A DNA stretch of 64,000 nt from Phorcus lineatus (GCA_921293015.1 OV121081.1:46339877-46403876); one strand, 5' to 3'. Numbered from the stretch's first letter, positions 1 to 12,054 are shown. Program-made: numbers and translations. The notes: generated from the sequence alone by a model not told the origin.

Positions 1-472
1 ATATGTACACTTATATTGCGCTAAATTCTACGCAGTGAACATGCTCATAACGCCACAGGACATTTGAGTCACAAGTTGAGCCTATACATATAATAATATC
101 TATTTACAACGAAAACACTTCTTGAAGAGATGCGTCTTTAAGGTTTTTTTTTAAAACAGTCCAAATCTGCTGAGGACTTGATGTTTTCTGGAAGATTGTT
201 CAACCAACAAGCTGCAGAGTGCTGAAAAGAGCAGAACCCTAAAGATTTGAGTTTCCATGTTTGTATGGAAGGAATTAAGATTTTGAGTTGAAGATCGTAG
301 TGGTCAGGAAGGTTCACATATTTCTAGGAGATCAGTGTCATGAGCAACCAGCCGTAAGCGATACACTGATGTAGCAGAATGTAGGCTATTTCAAAGGGAC
401 ACACGCGCCTGTGTTTACCATTTCTTATAAATTTCTAAGTAGTACTGGGTGCTTGTAGACCACTTCCGGCAG

Positions 473-3400
473 TTCGCTGGTTGGACAGAAACAGCAATGA
501 AGTGACAGAGACTGGCGGTCGTATGAAGATAGAAGACTATGGTCGGAGACTCGTTATTACCAACACTACGGAGAATGACGAAGGAGAATACACGTGCATT
601 GGTATCAACACCCTCGGAGAAAAGAGCGAATCTATGTACTTGAACATCACATGTGAGTTGTTCCAAAACATTGGGAGTTTTTTTGGTCACATTTTTTTGC
701 CACCCTTCTTCATCAGCATATTTGTATCCTCGTTGTTTAGACACATATCCTTATATCCTTCAGACCTGAATGCTATTAATTTTTTTCTAAATAATAAATT
801 GTAAGTTTTAGGAGAAAGCAGTAAAGAAGCGACTATTGTTTGTCATCTAAAGGGGAAATGTTATCTTCCATTAACGTTTTTTTTATTGTTTTTGTTTAAA
901 ATCAGTTATATTATGTTACTATCTGTAATTATTTTCATAGTTGGTTTTAGGAAAAACCGTAGTATATATAATACGTCGTGTCAACTACAGGGGGAATTAT
1001 TGTTCTTTAATTTTTTTTATTTCGAATTTATTACTTTTCTCCTTAATCGACACTCCAATTATCCCTTTGAAGATGACCGCTGTACGACACGGGATCGCAT
1101 TATATCGAATTGTTACATACCCTAGACCTCAAACATAGATATTAATAAACTACCGATAACATAAACAGAGGGTGAGATAGGGTTGAGTCTTCTGTATGAC
1201 CGGTAACGGTTATGCTGGTTTCCTGACTCAGAAATGCTAACTTCAAAAGAATCGCAGTTTCAGTTACCGGTCTCAGGGCAGACCTCACCCTGTCAAACCT
1301 TGTTGAAATATGATACAGAATGGTTGCCAATGTATATGCTTAATCGTATCTACATTTAGGGTCAAACGCGTTTGATAGCAGTAGCGTTAACACTGAGTAA
1401 ATGGAAAAACTAACATATGTCCACAAAGCTAAGAAAAGGGAAAAGCTATTCATAGCTTATATCGTCCCCATCGTTTAAATGAAGCATTTTGACAAAAAAA
1501 AACCGTTATTCTATAAGAACTTATTTTGGCATAATAAGAAACAAGTTCTTTTTATTTCATGACGACCCCTTGCTGAAAATAATAGTTTATAAAATATACT
1601 ATAGTAAAAATGCTCTATTTATGAAGCTCGTCCAATCTGGGTACAACCCCCAAAGTCGCAGACAGTGATAGAAAGAAATGACGTCACTTTCACATGCATA
1701 GCACGTGCTGCAAGTGGAGAGAATCCTCCTGCCGATCCAGTATGGTTCATAAACGGGGACCGCCTTCAAGAAAGTGAGTTAGTTACACGGCCTTAGTTGA
1801 GGTATGGCCTTATTCTGCTCAAAGATTTGGGATTTTTTTTTATTTTCAAGTATTCACATTACATGTAGTTTCCTTTATATATTATGCATCCTGTAACAAT
1901 CTTTTCATATTGAATTAATTATCTCTCTATATACTATAATCTATCGTGAACTTTTTATATATTTCATTAGTAAAATTCATACATTAACAATCTCCATCAA
2001 AGTTGTGCATAAAAGTAGATATTTGAAAGATGTGTTAATTTAGCAAAAGAATATTGAAACTTAAAACGATCTTACAATCTAATTAAATTAGATCCTATTC
2101 TATAGATCCTATAGATCGGATTTCGGCTGAATTATGACCTTATTTTAATAAGAGTGTCTTATTGCATCGTTTTGATCTTATTGAAGTTCGGTTTTACATT
2201 CTTTCTGATCATACCATAATGTGTCCCTTTTCACAATCAGACAAAATACATTGCAGTGGTTTTTTTTTTTGGCCTTCGGAGAACATTTTAAAGGGTTAAA
2301 CCAACATACCTTCTCTGGCCAAAGGCCATGTTTAAGACGATCGATTTGGTAATTACTAAAGATTTTGTTTGTTTTATATCTTCATGTAGTGTTCAACCTG
2401 AAAGAAGTACTTTGATATTAATTGCATCTTTGTTTATTCAATGCCAATAGTTTTATCAAGTCATTGAAAATCGGCTTTAACATCATGGGAGCGTAGCGAG
2501 TGTTATTGAAGCTATGTTTACTTAGACTGACAGAAAGCAATAAGATAATCTTGATAGCCAGGAATGAAACTGCACATAGCTTAACATGCTTGATTGCGAT
2601 AGGCCTACTGTTATTTCTTGAATTTCAAATGGATGAATGTATTTTCACCAGATGACACAAGACTGGTCAGTCCCACAACCTTGTACCTTATATCTGTACT
2701 ACGGGATTATGATTTGATGAATGTCCAGTGTTTGGTGGAAAATGAAATTGGGACGATCTTTCAAGACGCGTTTCTAAACATCTTGTGTAAGTATGAAGCC
2801 CTCATAAAATATTTAAAGGTTGCATATAATGCGTCGGTTTGAATAGGCCCTATTAAGGATACTGTATTCAAACGTATGCGATTATGCAGGAGCATCTTCC
2901 AACGCATGGTCTATACATGCGCCTTAATTTGTCTAAATAACCTTTTGGTGATCCTTCAATGTTTAAAATATAATCCGTAATGTGCCTTCGGCAAAAGTTG
3001 TAAAAAGTTGATTTATCATAAAATGAAGCACGCGTAAAATAGATAGTATTTTCACAGTGCCGATCCAGTTCACGGCCAAGCCACCAATGGTGATTCGTGT
3101 AGAGAAAGGCGACCTAATAAACCTCACAGTGGATGCCTACACCGACCCAAGCCAGAAACTAAGCTACCAATGGAGTTTCAAGGGGTCAGATGTCCAGCTG
3201 CCTCGCCCTGGTCACTTCCTTAGTCACGACTCCCGGACACTGGTCATCAACACGACCCTGCTCTCTGATGACCAACTGGATGCTATAATGGGCAAATACA
3301 AATGCCTTGTCAGTCATACCTACGAAAGAAAGTGGGTTCAGGTTCTAGTCAGGAAACGTAGGTGGAGTTTGTTTTTATTGAAGCCTCTTATTTCATTTTT

Positions 3401-5932
3401 CGAAGAGGATTGGCCACGTAAATTAGCCATCTATTTAAATTTAGATCAACACTTTTTTGTATAACGTCATATTAACATAACCTTTTTTGAATGCAATTAT
3501 CATACGACGGTTTACATAGAAAGAGGCACAAGAAGAGTTAATAAAATTAATTGAGAGAGATAAGAATGTGTGAAACTTTGCAGATACTTGAAATTGCTTC
3601 ATTGTTACATGAACTTCGACTCCATTGATCATATTTGTTTCCTTTGTAATTAATTTCTGGTACTGTTTATTGGATTATATGAAATGTATTTTATTACTTT
3701 TTGTTAAGTTCACCCCACCTACATGAGCGTTAGTGTTTACAGTAGCTTTCCCACATATACTGCGATACTGATTCCCTATTTGTAAACTCATTATGGATCT
3801 TTCTTTTAATTACGGATATGGATAAAAGTATGGCATTTGAGTCCTTCAACCTCATCGTTTAAGTCTTCTATACACAGACCTCCTACAATACCCTGGTACA
3901 ATACCCTGATAATGCTACATCCCTCATATAATTAACGTTTACCATTCAATGAAATAACTCTCATCTAGCAATAGCGGCACCAACCGGATAACAGGACGAT
4001 GAGTTCGAGATCTTTTATTCAATTTCCTTGCATAAGGACATTAAATTAGCTAATAACCAGCCTTCAGCAATACAAGGCATATAAACCCTGAAAGATATCA
4101 GGGTATCATAGGAGCACTATTGATAGGCCAACTAATAAGCTGATTTAGTTGGATTGAGTCATTCATGTCTAATTACCAAAATTCTTCGACCTCGATTTAT
4201 ACGAATACGATCACTGATGCTACAAAGCGAACGTCACTTTGCAGCTCAAATAAACACGAACATCAAGATTACCCAACAACCAGACGCTATCATTATGATC
4301 GACCACGACGACGTTGTCAACATGACAGTGACAGCAATAACAGATCCGAGTCTTCAATTGCGGTTGCTATGGAAACAAAACGGCGTGAACCTGCACTCTA
4401 ACCAACGTCCAGAGTTTTCCTTTAGCGAGGACCTAACCACATTGACCATTAACACGACCTCCTTGACCGATGAGGGGATGACCAATGTCCCCGGTGTCTT
4501 TGTCTGCACGATCAACAACTCTTTCGAAGAGGTCAAGGTTGAGGTCACTGTCAAACTCGTGGACGCACCTGTCACTGAAGGTATGTCCACTTCTCTGGAA
4601 AATACGAACCTTTACAACCATGTTTATCAAATTTTACAATTTTGCAATTGATTCAATACCAAATTATTCATATATGTGTGCTCCTTAAGTGTATGCTAAT
4701 CAATGTTCTCACGCTACGGTTTCTGGCAATCGATCGGAAATTGAAATAAGATTCCATTGTACCAATACTTGTTCTTTATCAAGAAAAGGCTTTTCATACT
4801 ATTTTGTTCTTTATAAAGAAGAGGCTTTTCTAACAATTGTGTTCTTTATCAAGTAAAGGATTTTATTAAATTGTGCCATAGTGTCTGAATACTGCTGATG
4901 ACTAGAATGAACTCCTATTCCAAGTACGTTGAATGGCTTCTATGAACATACCTTTTATGTTTAGGGGCGGTAGTAGTGAAAGCCTCTAGCGATTTCTGGG
5001 TCATCGCCGTCGTTCTCGGTATCCTTATCCTTGTGGGCGCTGTTCTTCTCGTCGTCTTCGTTCTCAGACATCGTTACCCCAAGCGAGTTTATCTCCGTGA
5101 GTTTTTTCTTCATATTTGATTCATGACACAGGTTTTAATCTGAGGCCCGTGCTTTTAAAGGCTTCTGTAGTTATTTCTTCCCACATAACATTTGTTTCAA
5201 GTGTTTCCGGTTTCATAAAGAAGGCAGAAGTATCTCGAATATGTAAGAAGATTTTAGATTGGACAGAAAAAAAACCTATGAAATAACGGTGGGATTGGGG
5301 CTTTCAAAGAGTATTTCACTTATATCGTGGCTGCTAGTATTATTGCTGGGAGAAAGCCCGCAGCATCCATGTGGCTATGCATTGCGGTGAAACCTGCGAG
5401 CACCGGCTGGAACTAACGAACCCCTGGCGGGATTCGAACCAAGAATAACAGTTTCAAGGTCTCATAGCTAAGTGATTATGACTGATCCTTGAAAAGTCGT
5501 CCACTTTTAACAGAGGTTAGACGAGAAGATAGAACTGAGTAGCCTCTTTAGAGAACGTAGTATAGTATCTACCATTGTAAAAGGAATTGTGTTAACATAT
5601 AAGCTTGACAGCATGTTCAGTTATCCTAATTTATTTTTCATGAAGAAAAAGAAATTTTGAACTCAACCACTAGATATCTATTAAATCATCTCGGCCTGGT
5701 TTACGTGTCTTGGATTATTTTGTTGTGTATCATGGAAAATAATCATGGATTAATAAATGTGAAGTTTTTCAAATCATCGATTAAATCTTGTATTTTTAAC
5801 GATAAACTGATGACTTTGTTTTCAAGCATTTAATAAAGATTTCTGTTTTCTGTTGCAGTTGAGAAAAAGGAATTAAAAAGCAAGCTGAACCCAGAAAAGG
5901 ATGTTGAAGACGACCACTTTCAAACGATGTAG
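473..5932 (+). CDS. Immunoglobulin-superfamily cell adhesion receptor, L1/neuroglian-like (5' end missing)
   Basis: Seven exons join in phase: 473-652, 1627-1773, 2652-2786, 3058-3357, 4245-4580, 4965-5096 and 5859-5932 (TAG at 5930). Every internal border is phase 1, as is usual for Ig-domain exons. Exon 1 ends an Ig fold (DEGEYTC then GINTLGEKSE). Exon 2 opens a new one (FTCIARAASG, then PVWFINGD) and exon 3 closes it with its second cysteine (VQCLVENEIG). Exons 4 and 5 each encode an Ig-like unit with a shared TDPS..L...W core, so they look like tandem duplicates; exon 5 has a second cysteine (FVCTINNS). NxS/T sites such as NLT, NTT and NMT suggest an extracellular, glycosylated region. 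Exon 6 encodes one hydrophobic helix (FWVIAVVLGILILVGAVLLV) followed by RHRYPKR, a stop-transfer pattern. The tail is 23 residues and acidic. L1-family members normally carry fibronectin-III repeats between Ig and membrane; none is seen here. The acceptors of exons 1 and 2 are the weakest. Confidence 0.78.
1165..1295. repeat. Imperfect inverted repeat in the Ig-gene intron
   Basis: A GACCGGTAAC stretch near 1198 is mirrored by GTTACCGGTC near 1262. Outside these, GAGGGTGAG and CTCACCCT are also complementary. The layout fits a small fold-back element lying in the intron between the first two visible Ig exons. Confidence 0.35.
5286..5450 (-). repeat. tRNA-derived SINE, family A, partial copy
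   Basis: The copy shares its body (CTTTCAAAGAGTATTTCACT, ATTATTGC, GGGAGAAAGCCCGC, GCATTGCGGTGAAACC) with copies at 49319, 51381, 51911 and 56629. It keeps a reverse-complement B box (GGGATTCGAACC) near 5430 but has lost the A-box part of the head. It lies in the intron before the last exon of the Ig gene, in the opposite orientation to the gene. Confidence 0.65.
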
Positions 5933-6246
5933 ATACATATATAGGCCTTTAAACATGTAGATTAGATAGAATAGGAGTTCCCGTTCTATTGTAATCAACT
6001 CAATAATTAAATTTATGTAGGAAAGTAAAAGGAAAGTTATATTACCTAGATATTTGAAATAGATTTATGTACTTTTGGATTTACATCTAAGTAAATTACT
6101 CCAAAGATGTCTGTAGGTTAGCGATCATTGTGAACGTATGTATTACATCCGCATGTTTATATATATATATATATATAAAGTTCACAATCTTGAAATTGAT
6201 GTTCAGCTCCAAGGTATTAGATATAGAAAAATATGAAGTTAGAAGT

Positions 6247-6346
6247 AAAAACAATCCATTTTAATGGCTAGCGCTTTCAGCTCAACGAGCCTCTTCAGGC
6301 CATACATGTATGCTGAAAGCGCTAGCCATTAAAATGGATTGTTTTT
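6247..6346. repeat. Perfect 35-bp palindrome with 30-bp loop
   Basis: The left arm 6247-6281 and the right arm 6312-6346 are exact reverse complements over 35 bases. The loop is 6282-6311. Read on the minus strand, the loop and right part contain CTGAAGA, a short GGCTC/GAGC hairpin and GAAA in that order, which is the spacing of a hammerhead ribozyme core. It lies about 300 bp downstream of the Ig-gene stop. Confidence 0.9.
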
Positions 6347-6861
6347 CATTTCTACATCGATGCTTGTGAAAATTTCATTGCATGGTCACTTTAGTCAATG
6401 TTCAATGCGCTAAGTCTTTTTTTCAAAACAAAAACGTGTTGATTTGACATATTCGAACTTGAAAACTGACGATAAGTAACTTCCCCATTGATTAAAGAAC
6501 AATGAAATTATTTACATGTATACACCTCTAGGGGAAAAAATAAACACTGGCTGATTCAATGACTGACGTGAAATATGATTTAAAGGAATTTGATTTATGA
6601 GATCCCTTTCTGTATAGGACTATTTGTCCAAGGTAAAACAAACGCCGCGTCTGAAATTAAAACAAAACCTTTTCATAACGTGCCGTGTTATTTAAATTAC
6701 AACCGTCAGAATACGCTTTATTATCAAAGTTGATCGAAATTCTATCGCTGTAATAAAAAATATTTTGCTAGTGATGGATATCGACAGCTAGGCGCACAAA
6801 CTAGACATTCGGTATGTTGTTTAACCCCAAACCGTATGAAAGCCATAAAACGTTATCTCAT

Positions 6862-7696
6862 TAAAGAGCCACTCCGTGATTTTATTAGCATATTATACCT
6901 TTGATACAAACCTAAATGTCATATGTGGTGATATAAAATCAACACAGCTTAACTGTTCATGTCCAAAAGATATATAAATGACAAATACTGGTTTTCCATG
7001 AAAATCTAAAAACAGCCTTATAAATGCACAGAGGTGTAGATATCACGTCCAATATATAGAGGATATTATACGAGTGTCCATGACATACTATGTTTACGAC
7101 CCGAGTGCTTAATATTAGTATTTCCCGAGCGAGAGCGAGGGATATACTGATATTAAGGCACGAGTGTCGTAAACATAGTATGTCATGGACACGAATATGA
7201 TATTCTGTTTATTACCGAAGTCGAGAAATCAAAGAAACTAATCAAAATCAACATCCAAGCGTAGGCATAGGCGCATTTGGAACAACGTCATAGGCGAACT
7301 GTGACGTCAAAGCATTGTTTTTTACGTGACGTCACAATGAAAAAGTGATATGTTGCCCTAGGGCATCGTATGAAAAATATGAACCCCGATATGATTGCCC
7401 TCGTAGGTAATACACATGGATATTAGTGGAACCTAACAAACACTATCAACTCCTAACTGCCCTCCTGGCTTTTTTTTAGATAAGTCTCCAAAATTACGTT
7501 TGACTATTTGATGCGCGCCACTGTCCGGTTTTCGGTCATAATTGCGACGATCTACCTTCATATTGTCACTGTAAAAAAACAATAAGCTTTAAAATGTGTC
7601 TTTTTGGTAACAGTCGATACTTCGCGATCAAATGACACCACTGATTAAGTTTGGCATATGTGACTCCAACAACTCACGGAGTGGCTCTTTAACTGA
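6862..7696. mobile_element. TTAA-flanked miniature inverted-repeat element, interrupted by a nested insertion
   Basis: The ends are mutual inverted repeats (TTAAAGAGCCACTCCGTGA on the left, TCACGGAGTGGCTCTTTAA on the right) and both include TTAA. TTAA is the target site used by piggyBac-type transposases. A second copy in reverse orientation lies at 36866-37340 and matches along its whole length. By comparison with it, about 350 bp at roughly 7066-7415 is a later insertion. No transposase reading frame is present, so the element is non-autonomous. Confidence 0.8.
7066..7415. mobile_element. Fold-back element nested inside the TTAA element
   Basis: Arms 7074-7126 and 7140-7192 are near-perfect inverted repeats of about 53 bp. 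They close on a GAGCGAGAGCGAG-type apex. The remaining 220 bp carry paired TGACGTCA-like motifs. In the sister element at 36866 the corresponding site is uninterrupted (CCAATATA joined to ATGGATA), which places the insertion borders near 7066 and 7415. The apex style recurs at 8690, 8780, 9050 and 24720. Confidence 0.75.
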
Positions 7697-8473
7697 ACGA
7701 GACGCCGAAAATGTATATGAGGCGTTTTGGTTCATTCCGTTATGGTACTGCCTTTATAAAGGAACTTTAAGAATACATGAATCCCTACAGCATTCATTTA
7801 TAGAAAAATTGCCAAAGATCAAGATTTGTTTGAGTTTTCACATTCGTTTTCCAAATTTGTAAATAAAAAACCCCAACCTGTATGAAAAGGCAATGTAAAA
7901 TATTTCTATTAGCTTGTAAAATCACTTCGCCTGTAACTAGGCTTGTCAGGGTAATTGTTGCTTCGCTTGAATCTGATCTATCTTTTATATCAGTTACTAG
8001 GCGCGTTTAATTGATGTTTCTAAACTTAATTGATCTAAAAAAAACTTCAGATAACCTACGTTTTAAATGTCACCATGATTACAGTAATGTTCATACATGG
8101 ACAAGTATATTGTATTCACGTAGAAGGTTAATATATCTATAGGAAGAAAATACTTTACATACTAACTCCATAGTTATATACAGATATTCATTTTTCATAC
8201 GCACTCTTACACCACTAGGGATGGTTATTTCTATTGTTCTGAGGAGTCATTGTTTCCTAATAACCAACCTTAACCCCGGGTATTTTTAAGTGCCCAGGGA
8301 GTTATCTATGACATAACTCCCGAGTATGCCATTTGACGTCTCCAATTAGGGGATATTAACACCTTTAATGAATGTTATGTCAAATGTTCTGACTGAAATC
8401 ACCTTGTACCTGCTCGACTGACGTGACAGTCAAAATTTCGAAGTTTTACAAATAAGAGTAGAAAGGAAGAGTT

Positions 8474-8541
8474 GAAGCGCGGTTCGAACGCGAATCTTCG
8501 GAACAGCGAGCAGCGATCTTATCCATTCAACCACGGAGACT
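8474..8541 (-). repeat. tRNA-like sequence (SINE head or tRNA pseudogene)
   Basis: Read on the minus strand it starts GTCTCCGTGG, has an A-box-like TGGTTGAATGGAT and a B box GTTCGAACC at tRNA-like spacing. The acceptor arms do not pair and the anticodon stem is not convincing. It is therefore not called a functional tRNA gene. Confidence 0.5.
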
Positions 8542-8639
8542 GCGATGGTGATAAGGGTGCATTTTGTCTTGTCATCTTCCTTCATGTTGGGTTTTTAAAT
8601 ACTATATATACAGTAATAGTAAAAGATGTGAAAACGTTA

Positions 8640-8850
8640 TTTTACGATGGGAAAATATTTATTTCGTGTTTTCCACGTGGTGTAATCTCTGTCAGATACC
8701 TTACGTCCTCGGCTTCGCCTTGGACTTGGTATCTTCCCTGGAAAATTATACATCGATAATTTTCAAATATTGTCTCTCGGCTTAGCCTCGAGCCAATATT
8801 TGAAAATTCCCTCCGTGATAATGTTGTATTTAAAGCAAAATATGAAAACG
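8640..8850. repeat. Cluster of fold-back hairpins
   Basis: Two hairpins are visible. One pairs GATACC near 8694 with GGTATC near 8733 around a CTCGGCTTCGCC apex. The other has 15-bp arms at 8758-8772 and 8794-8808 (AATTTTCAAATATTG and its complement) around an apex CTCGGCTTAGCCTCGAG. A further short hairpin, GGGAGTTATCTATGACATAACTCCC, lies near 8300. Their apexes resemble those of the elements at 7066 and 9011. Confidence 0.6.
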
Positions 8851-9010
8851 ATGTGCTAATAGTTTTATCAGATGCCATACGAAAGGTTATGTCTAAATAC
8901 CCTAGGGAGGTTATGTGGAACGTTTTAATTTAAAACTATTTAAATTGATCCTAATTGTTAGAAAATGTTATCATACCTATCAATAAACAAACCCACGTGG
9001 TGTAAGACGT

Positions 9011-9098
9011 TTAGACACCCCATCACGGGAGTTATGGATTAAACCTCTCGACTTCGTCTCGAGGTTATAATCCATAACTCCCTTGACGGGGTGTCTAA
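9011..9098. repeat. Fold-back hairpin, 37-bp arms
   Basis: The left arm 9011-9047 (TTAGACACCCCATCACGGGA and onward) pairs with the right arm 9061-9098 with few mismatches. The loop is TCGACTTCGTCT. Arm length and apex place it in the same structural class as the other hairpins in the 7-9 kb stretch. Confidence 0.8.
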
Positions 9099-9469
9099 CC
9101 TTAACATACTGTCTGTGGTATACACGTGCCTAGGTGTTCAACATGCAAACCTGGTTTAGCCATGAAAGACAGGCGTTTTCTGCATCAAGATCCATTTCAT
9201 TTTGTATGCGGATTGGTATAGTGATTAGCTTGTATATGTCAAATGATATGATTGTTTTTATCTCTTTTAGCAAGATTTCTATATATGGTTTTAATGATAA
9301 AGAAACCCTTTTACAGTATTAAAAACGTGCTATGATAAACAACTAATAAAAAAGACCAAGTTAGAAAATGTTGCGAGTTAATTAAAAAGACAGGTATTTA
9401 TTGACAAAAATGTCTCTTTTGATACCGAGATTTTGATTACATTTTCTAAACGTTTCAAGAAGCTGTATA

Positions 9470-9830
9470 TAGCATGTATCCATGCACTGCATGCTCGATG
9501 CGCTTGGCGACGTTTTGCACCTGGTCAACGAATACACAACCTTCCCTGACCTGAGGAGAACACATCGAGTCGCATGTCAAGGCGCTTAGGGTTCAAAAGA
9601 AGACCACCATCGTATCATACCAATCCTCAGGTACTGTTGAGGACAAGAAACGTTTCTAACGAAGTCAATTATCCAGGATGACACCACAAGTCTTTTAAGA
9701 TATGTTTCAGTGTGGGGCAGGAAATCCACCCTTTAAACGCTCAGTTTATCCAGCAATGGTCAGCAATGGAGCGAGTTACACAACAATCCAGCGGTCCGCG
9801 CTTTTTGTTGCTGAACTCCTATGAAAGCGG
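9470..9830 (-). mobile_element. Old SINE, family B, diverged copy
   Basis: On the minus strand, blocks such as GTTCAGCAACA, CCTGCCC.ACACTGA, ACTTGTGGTGTC, CAGTACCTGA and GCGCCTTGACATGC appear in the same order as in the better-preserved copy at 60325-60715. The blocks are separated by heavy divergence. There is no sustained reading frame. No gene was found in the surrounding 9100-10450. Confidence 0.6.
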
Positions 9831-10449
9831 TCAATTGAACATTGCACAGGAACGTGTGCCGCATGTTTAAATGTACCAATATTTGTGCTTGTTTGACTTC
9901 TAAAATACAACTCAAGGCATTAAATCCAAAATGTGTCACAAATGATTAAAACTGTTATCCCATACTAGTAATGTTTATCATCAAAGCTCATACCATAACA
10001 ATATTTTCAGATACTTGTCACTTTTGCATTTTATGTTTTTATGTTGTTTACCAAATAAAAGTTTTATCTCCATGTTCTTTGCTTCCTGAACTAAGATACT
10101 GAGTATAAGTTAACCTCGCCTGTTCTAATCAAAGCACGGCATCATCATTGAGTTCAGTGGCAGGCAGGAGGGTTATACAATAATTCAGACAAGTTTCATA
10201 AAATCATTTGATACACTTGCGAATGTAAGGACTTCTTTATTACCGAGTCTGTTCCATCTCAATCACACAGAAATATTCAGAAAACGATCTGTTTCCCTTC
10301 CCTTAGCAGGGTCACCATCATGAACAATCTTTTTTTGGCACCACATGCAGACCTGCTGTAACTCGCACTGACACGATGGTTGCAATAGTGATATGTGAAC
10401 ATGTGCTCGTACCGAAATATGTCATCACTTATGATTAACCATATTAGTA

Positions 10450-10625
10450 ATAATGCCTATAGGCCTACTACCCTTTCTATGGTGGTAGGGTAAGCATATA
10501 TGTATGGGTAGTTGCCTATTAACCTACTAGTCAGTGGGCTTCTACCCTCGCCACATATAGTTGTAGGGTAATATGTTTAGAGGCACTTGTGTCTTTCTAG
10601 TGCTATTTCTAAGCAATACATATCC
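10450..10625. mobile_element. Diverged CACAGGGAC-type miniature element
   Basis: The right end (GTCTTTCTAGTGCTATTTCT followed by AAGCAATACATATCCCT) matches the right end of the compact element at 48580-48720 with substitutions. GTAGGGTA motifs recur inside both. The left terminus is not clear. Confidence 0.5.
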
Positions 10626-10663
10626 CTATAAAAAATATATTCATACTGTTTTAATATAAACAT

Positions 10664-10669
10664 TTTATT
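10664..10669 (-). terminator. Candidate PSMF1 polyadenylation signal
   Basis: AATAAA on the minus strand lies about 1.39 kb downstream of the PSMF1 stop, at the end of an AT-rich, gene-free stretch. It is the first canonical hexamer I found in this direction. An earlier variant such as ATTAAA could be used instead. Confidence 0.4.
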
Positions 10670-11805
10670 ATTCTCAAACAAGAATAAAAGTTAATGATAT
10701 TAACAAGAATTTTACAAAACAGTAACATTTTTAACAACAGTGCCAATACAATTGTGATAAGAATCAGATATAAAGCATTCTGATGATAAAGTGTTAAATG
10801 TTTTTAAAATGAAATTTGAATTGTGTTTTTATATTTTGTCGAAAGAAAATTCAAGGAAATTATCTTTAATTAATCAGAAAAATAACTGTTTAATTTTTTA
10901 TAACAGTACTTGTACACTTTAAAGTGGTTTCAAGAGAACAACTTTAATCTTAAATTTACACGATTCATAACATTAAAACAGGTTAACCATTATTAGACTA
11001 ATCATAAGTCACAATAGAACAATCAAATCAAAATTCCATACCTACACGATAAAAGCAGTATTAACATTCAATAAACATTATTTTACAATCTATTGGACTG
11101 GCATAATCATTTCCTACGCCAGTCATAACTTTAAAGTGAAATAATTCATTCATCCACTTTTCTAATAAATGAACATCAAAAAGACCTAATTCCTCATCCA
11201 GGAACTATGATAAGTAGCCTATAAGCTTCATATGATGATCAACAGTTTAATGGCATAAATCTGTGAACTTTTTATCTGAGTTTCATATTCATTTCCCTAA
11301 TTTACCATGAAAATTGTTTTTTTAGCTCCCTTTACACAATCTCTACAACAGTGCGATTTCTGTTGTAAAAATCAAAATTCACAAAATGTTTTTAAATGGT
11401 CAGAAAACACCATTTAGCCATGATAATTTCAGATCTAGTCTTAATGTCAAGATCAAGTGATGAATTTTCAGTAGGCGTGACAGTTTCTCTGCACACAAAT
11501 ACATTCACAACTTCAATGAACCATTGAAAAGTAAGTTCAAATTTCTTATTCAACATCAATTATTATAAAAGCAATGACAGGACTGGAAAAAAGTTGTTAC
11601 ATATCCAGGGTTTTAATTTGCCAGTCTTTACATAACAAGTTTGTCCACAGTATAAATGCTTACATCCTCCCACGCATGGCTTTAAATTTAAACCTTGCTA
11701 CCATCCAGTCAATATTCATGTTTTCAGTACAGCGCCCTCTTCAAATGTTGCAATTCTTATGTGATTTCTCATTGGACTATTCCAGTATTTAGTAGCAGCC
11801 TAGCC

Positions 11806-11908
11806 CTAATTTCACAAAGCCCCCTTAGTGCTGAGGGCACCCTTAACCCATAGTTACAACATTGAGTTAATATCACCTTAGACTAAGCGAACTCTGTGCA
11901 AATGGACC
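11806..11908. repeat. Palindromic CTTAG/CTAAG miniature element in the PSMF1 3' UTR
   Basis: The sequence AGCCCTAATTTCACAAAG followed by CCCTTAGTGCTGAGGG, then CACCTTAGACTAAG, matches the reverse complement of the copy at 15244-15354 almost end to end. It lies 150 bp downstream of the PSMF1 stop, so it is probably transcribed in the 3' UTR. Confidence 0.65.
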
Positions 11909-12054
11909 CTGGACATGTCATTGGCGCTGGTGTGAGTATAGGACATGCGAGAAAAGATGGAATGCTTAATGCCTTTAAGTTTTTGAAAGGTATAACAGAT
12001 GATAAGCCAACAGGACTGTGATTTCTGACAGGAAGCAGGCTCTGAAGTTCAATG

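Noticed and set aside
8474..8541. tRNA-Arg-like gene
   Set aside because: The 5' and 3' acceptor arms are not complementary and the anticodon stem fails, so it is listed only as tRNA-like.
9540..9670. A decayed transposase or integrase frame on the plus strand (RMSRRLGFKRRPP)
   Set aside because: The frame stops quickly and the segment is explained better as an old SINE copy read on the minus strand.
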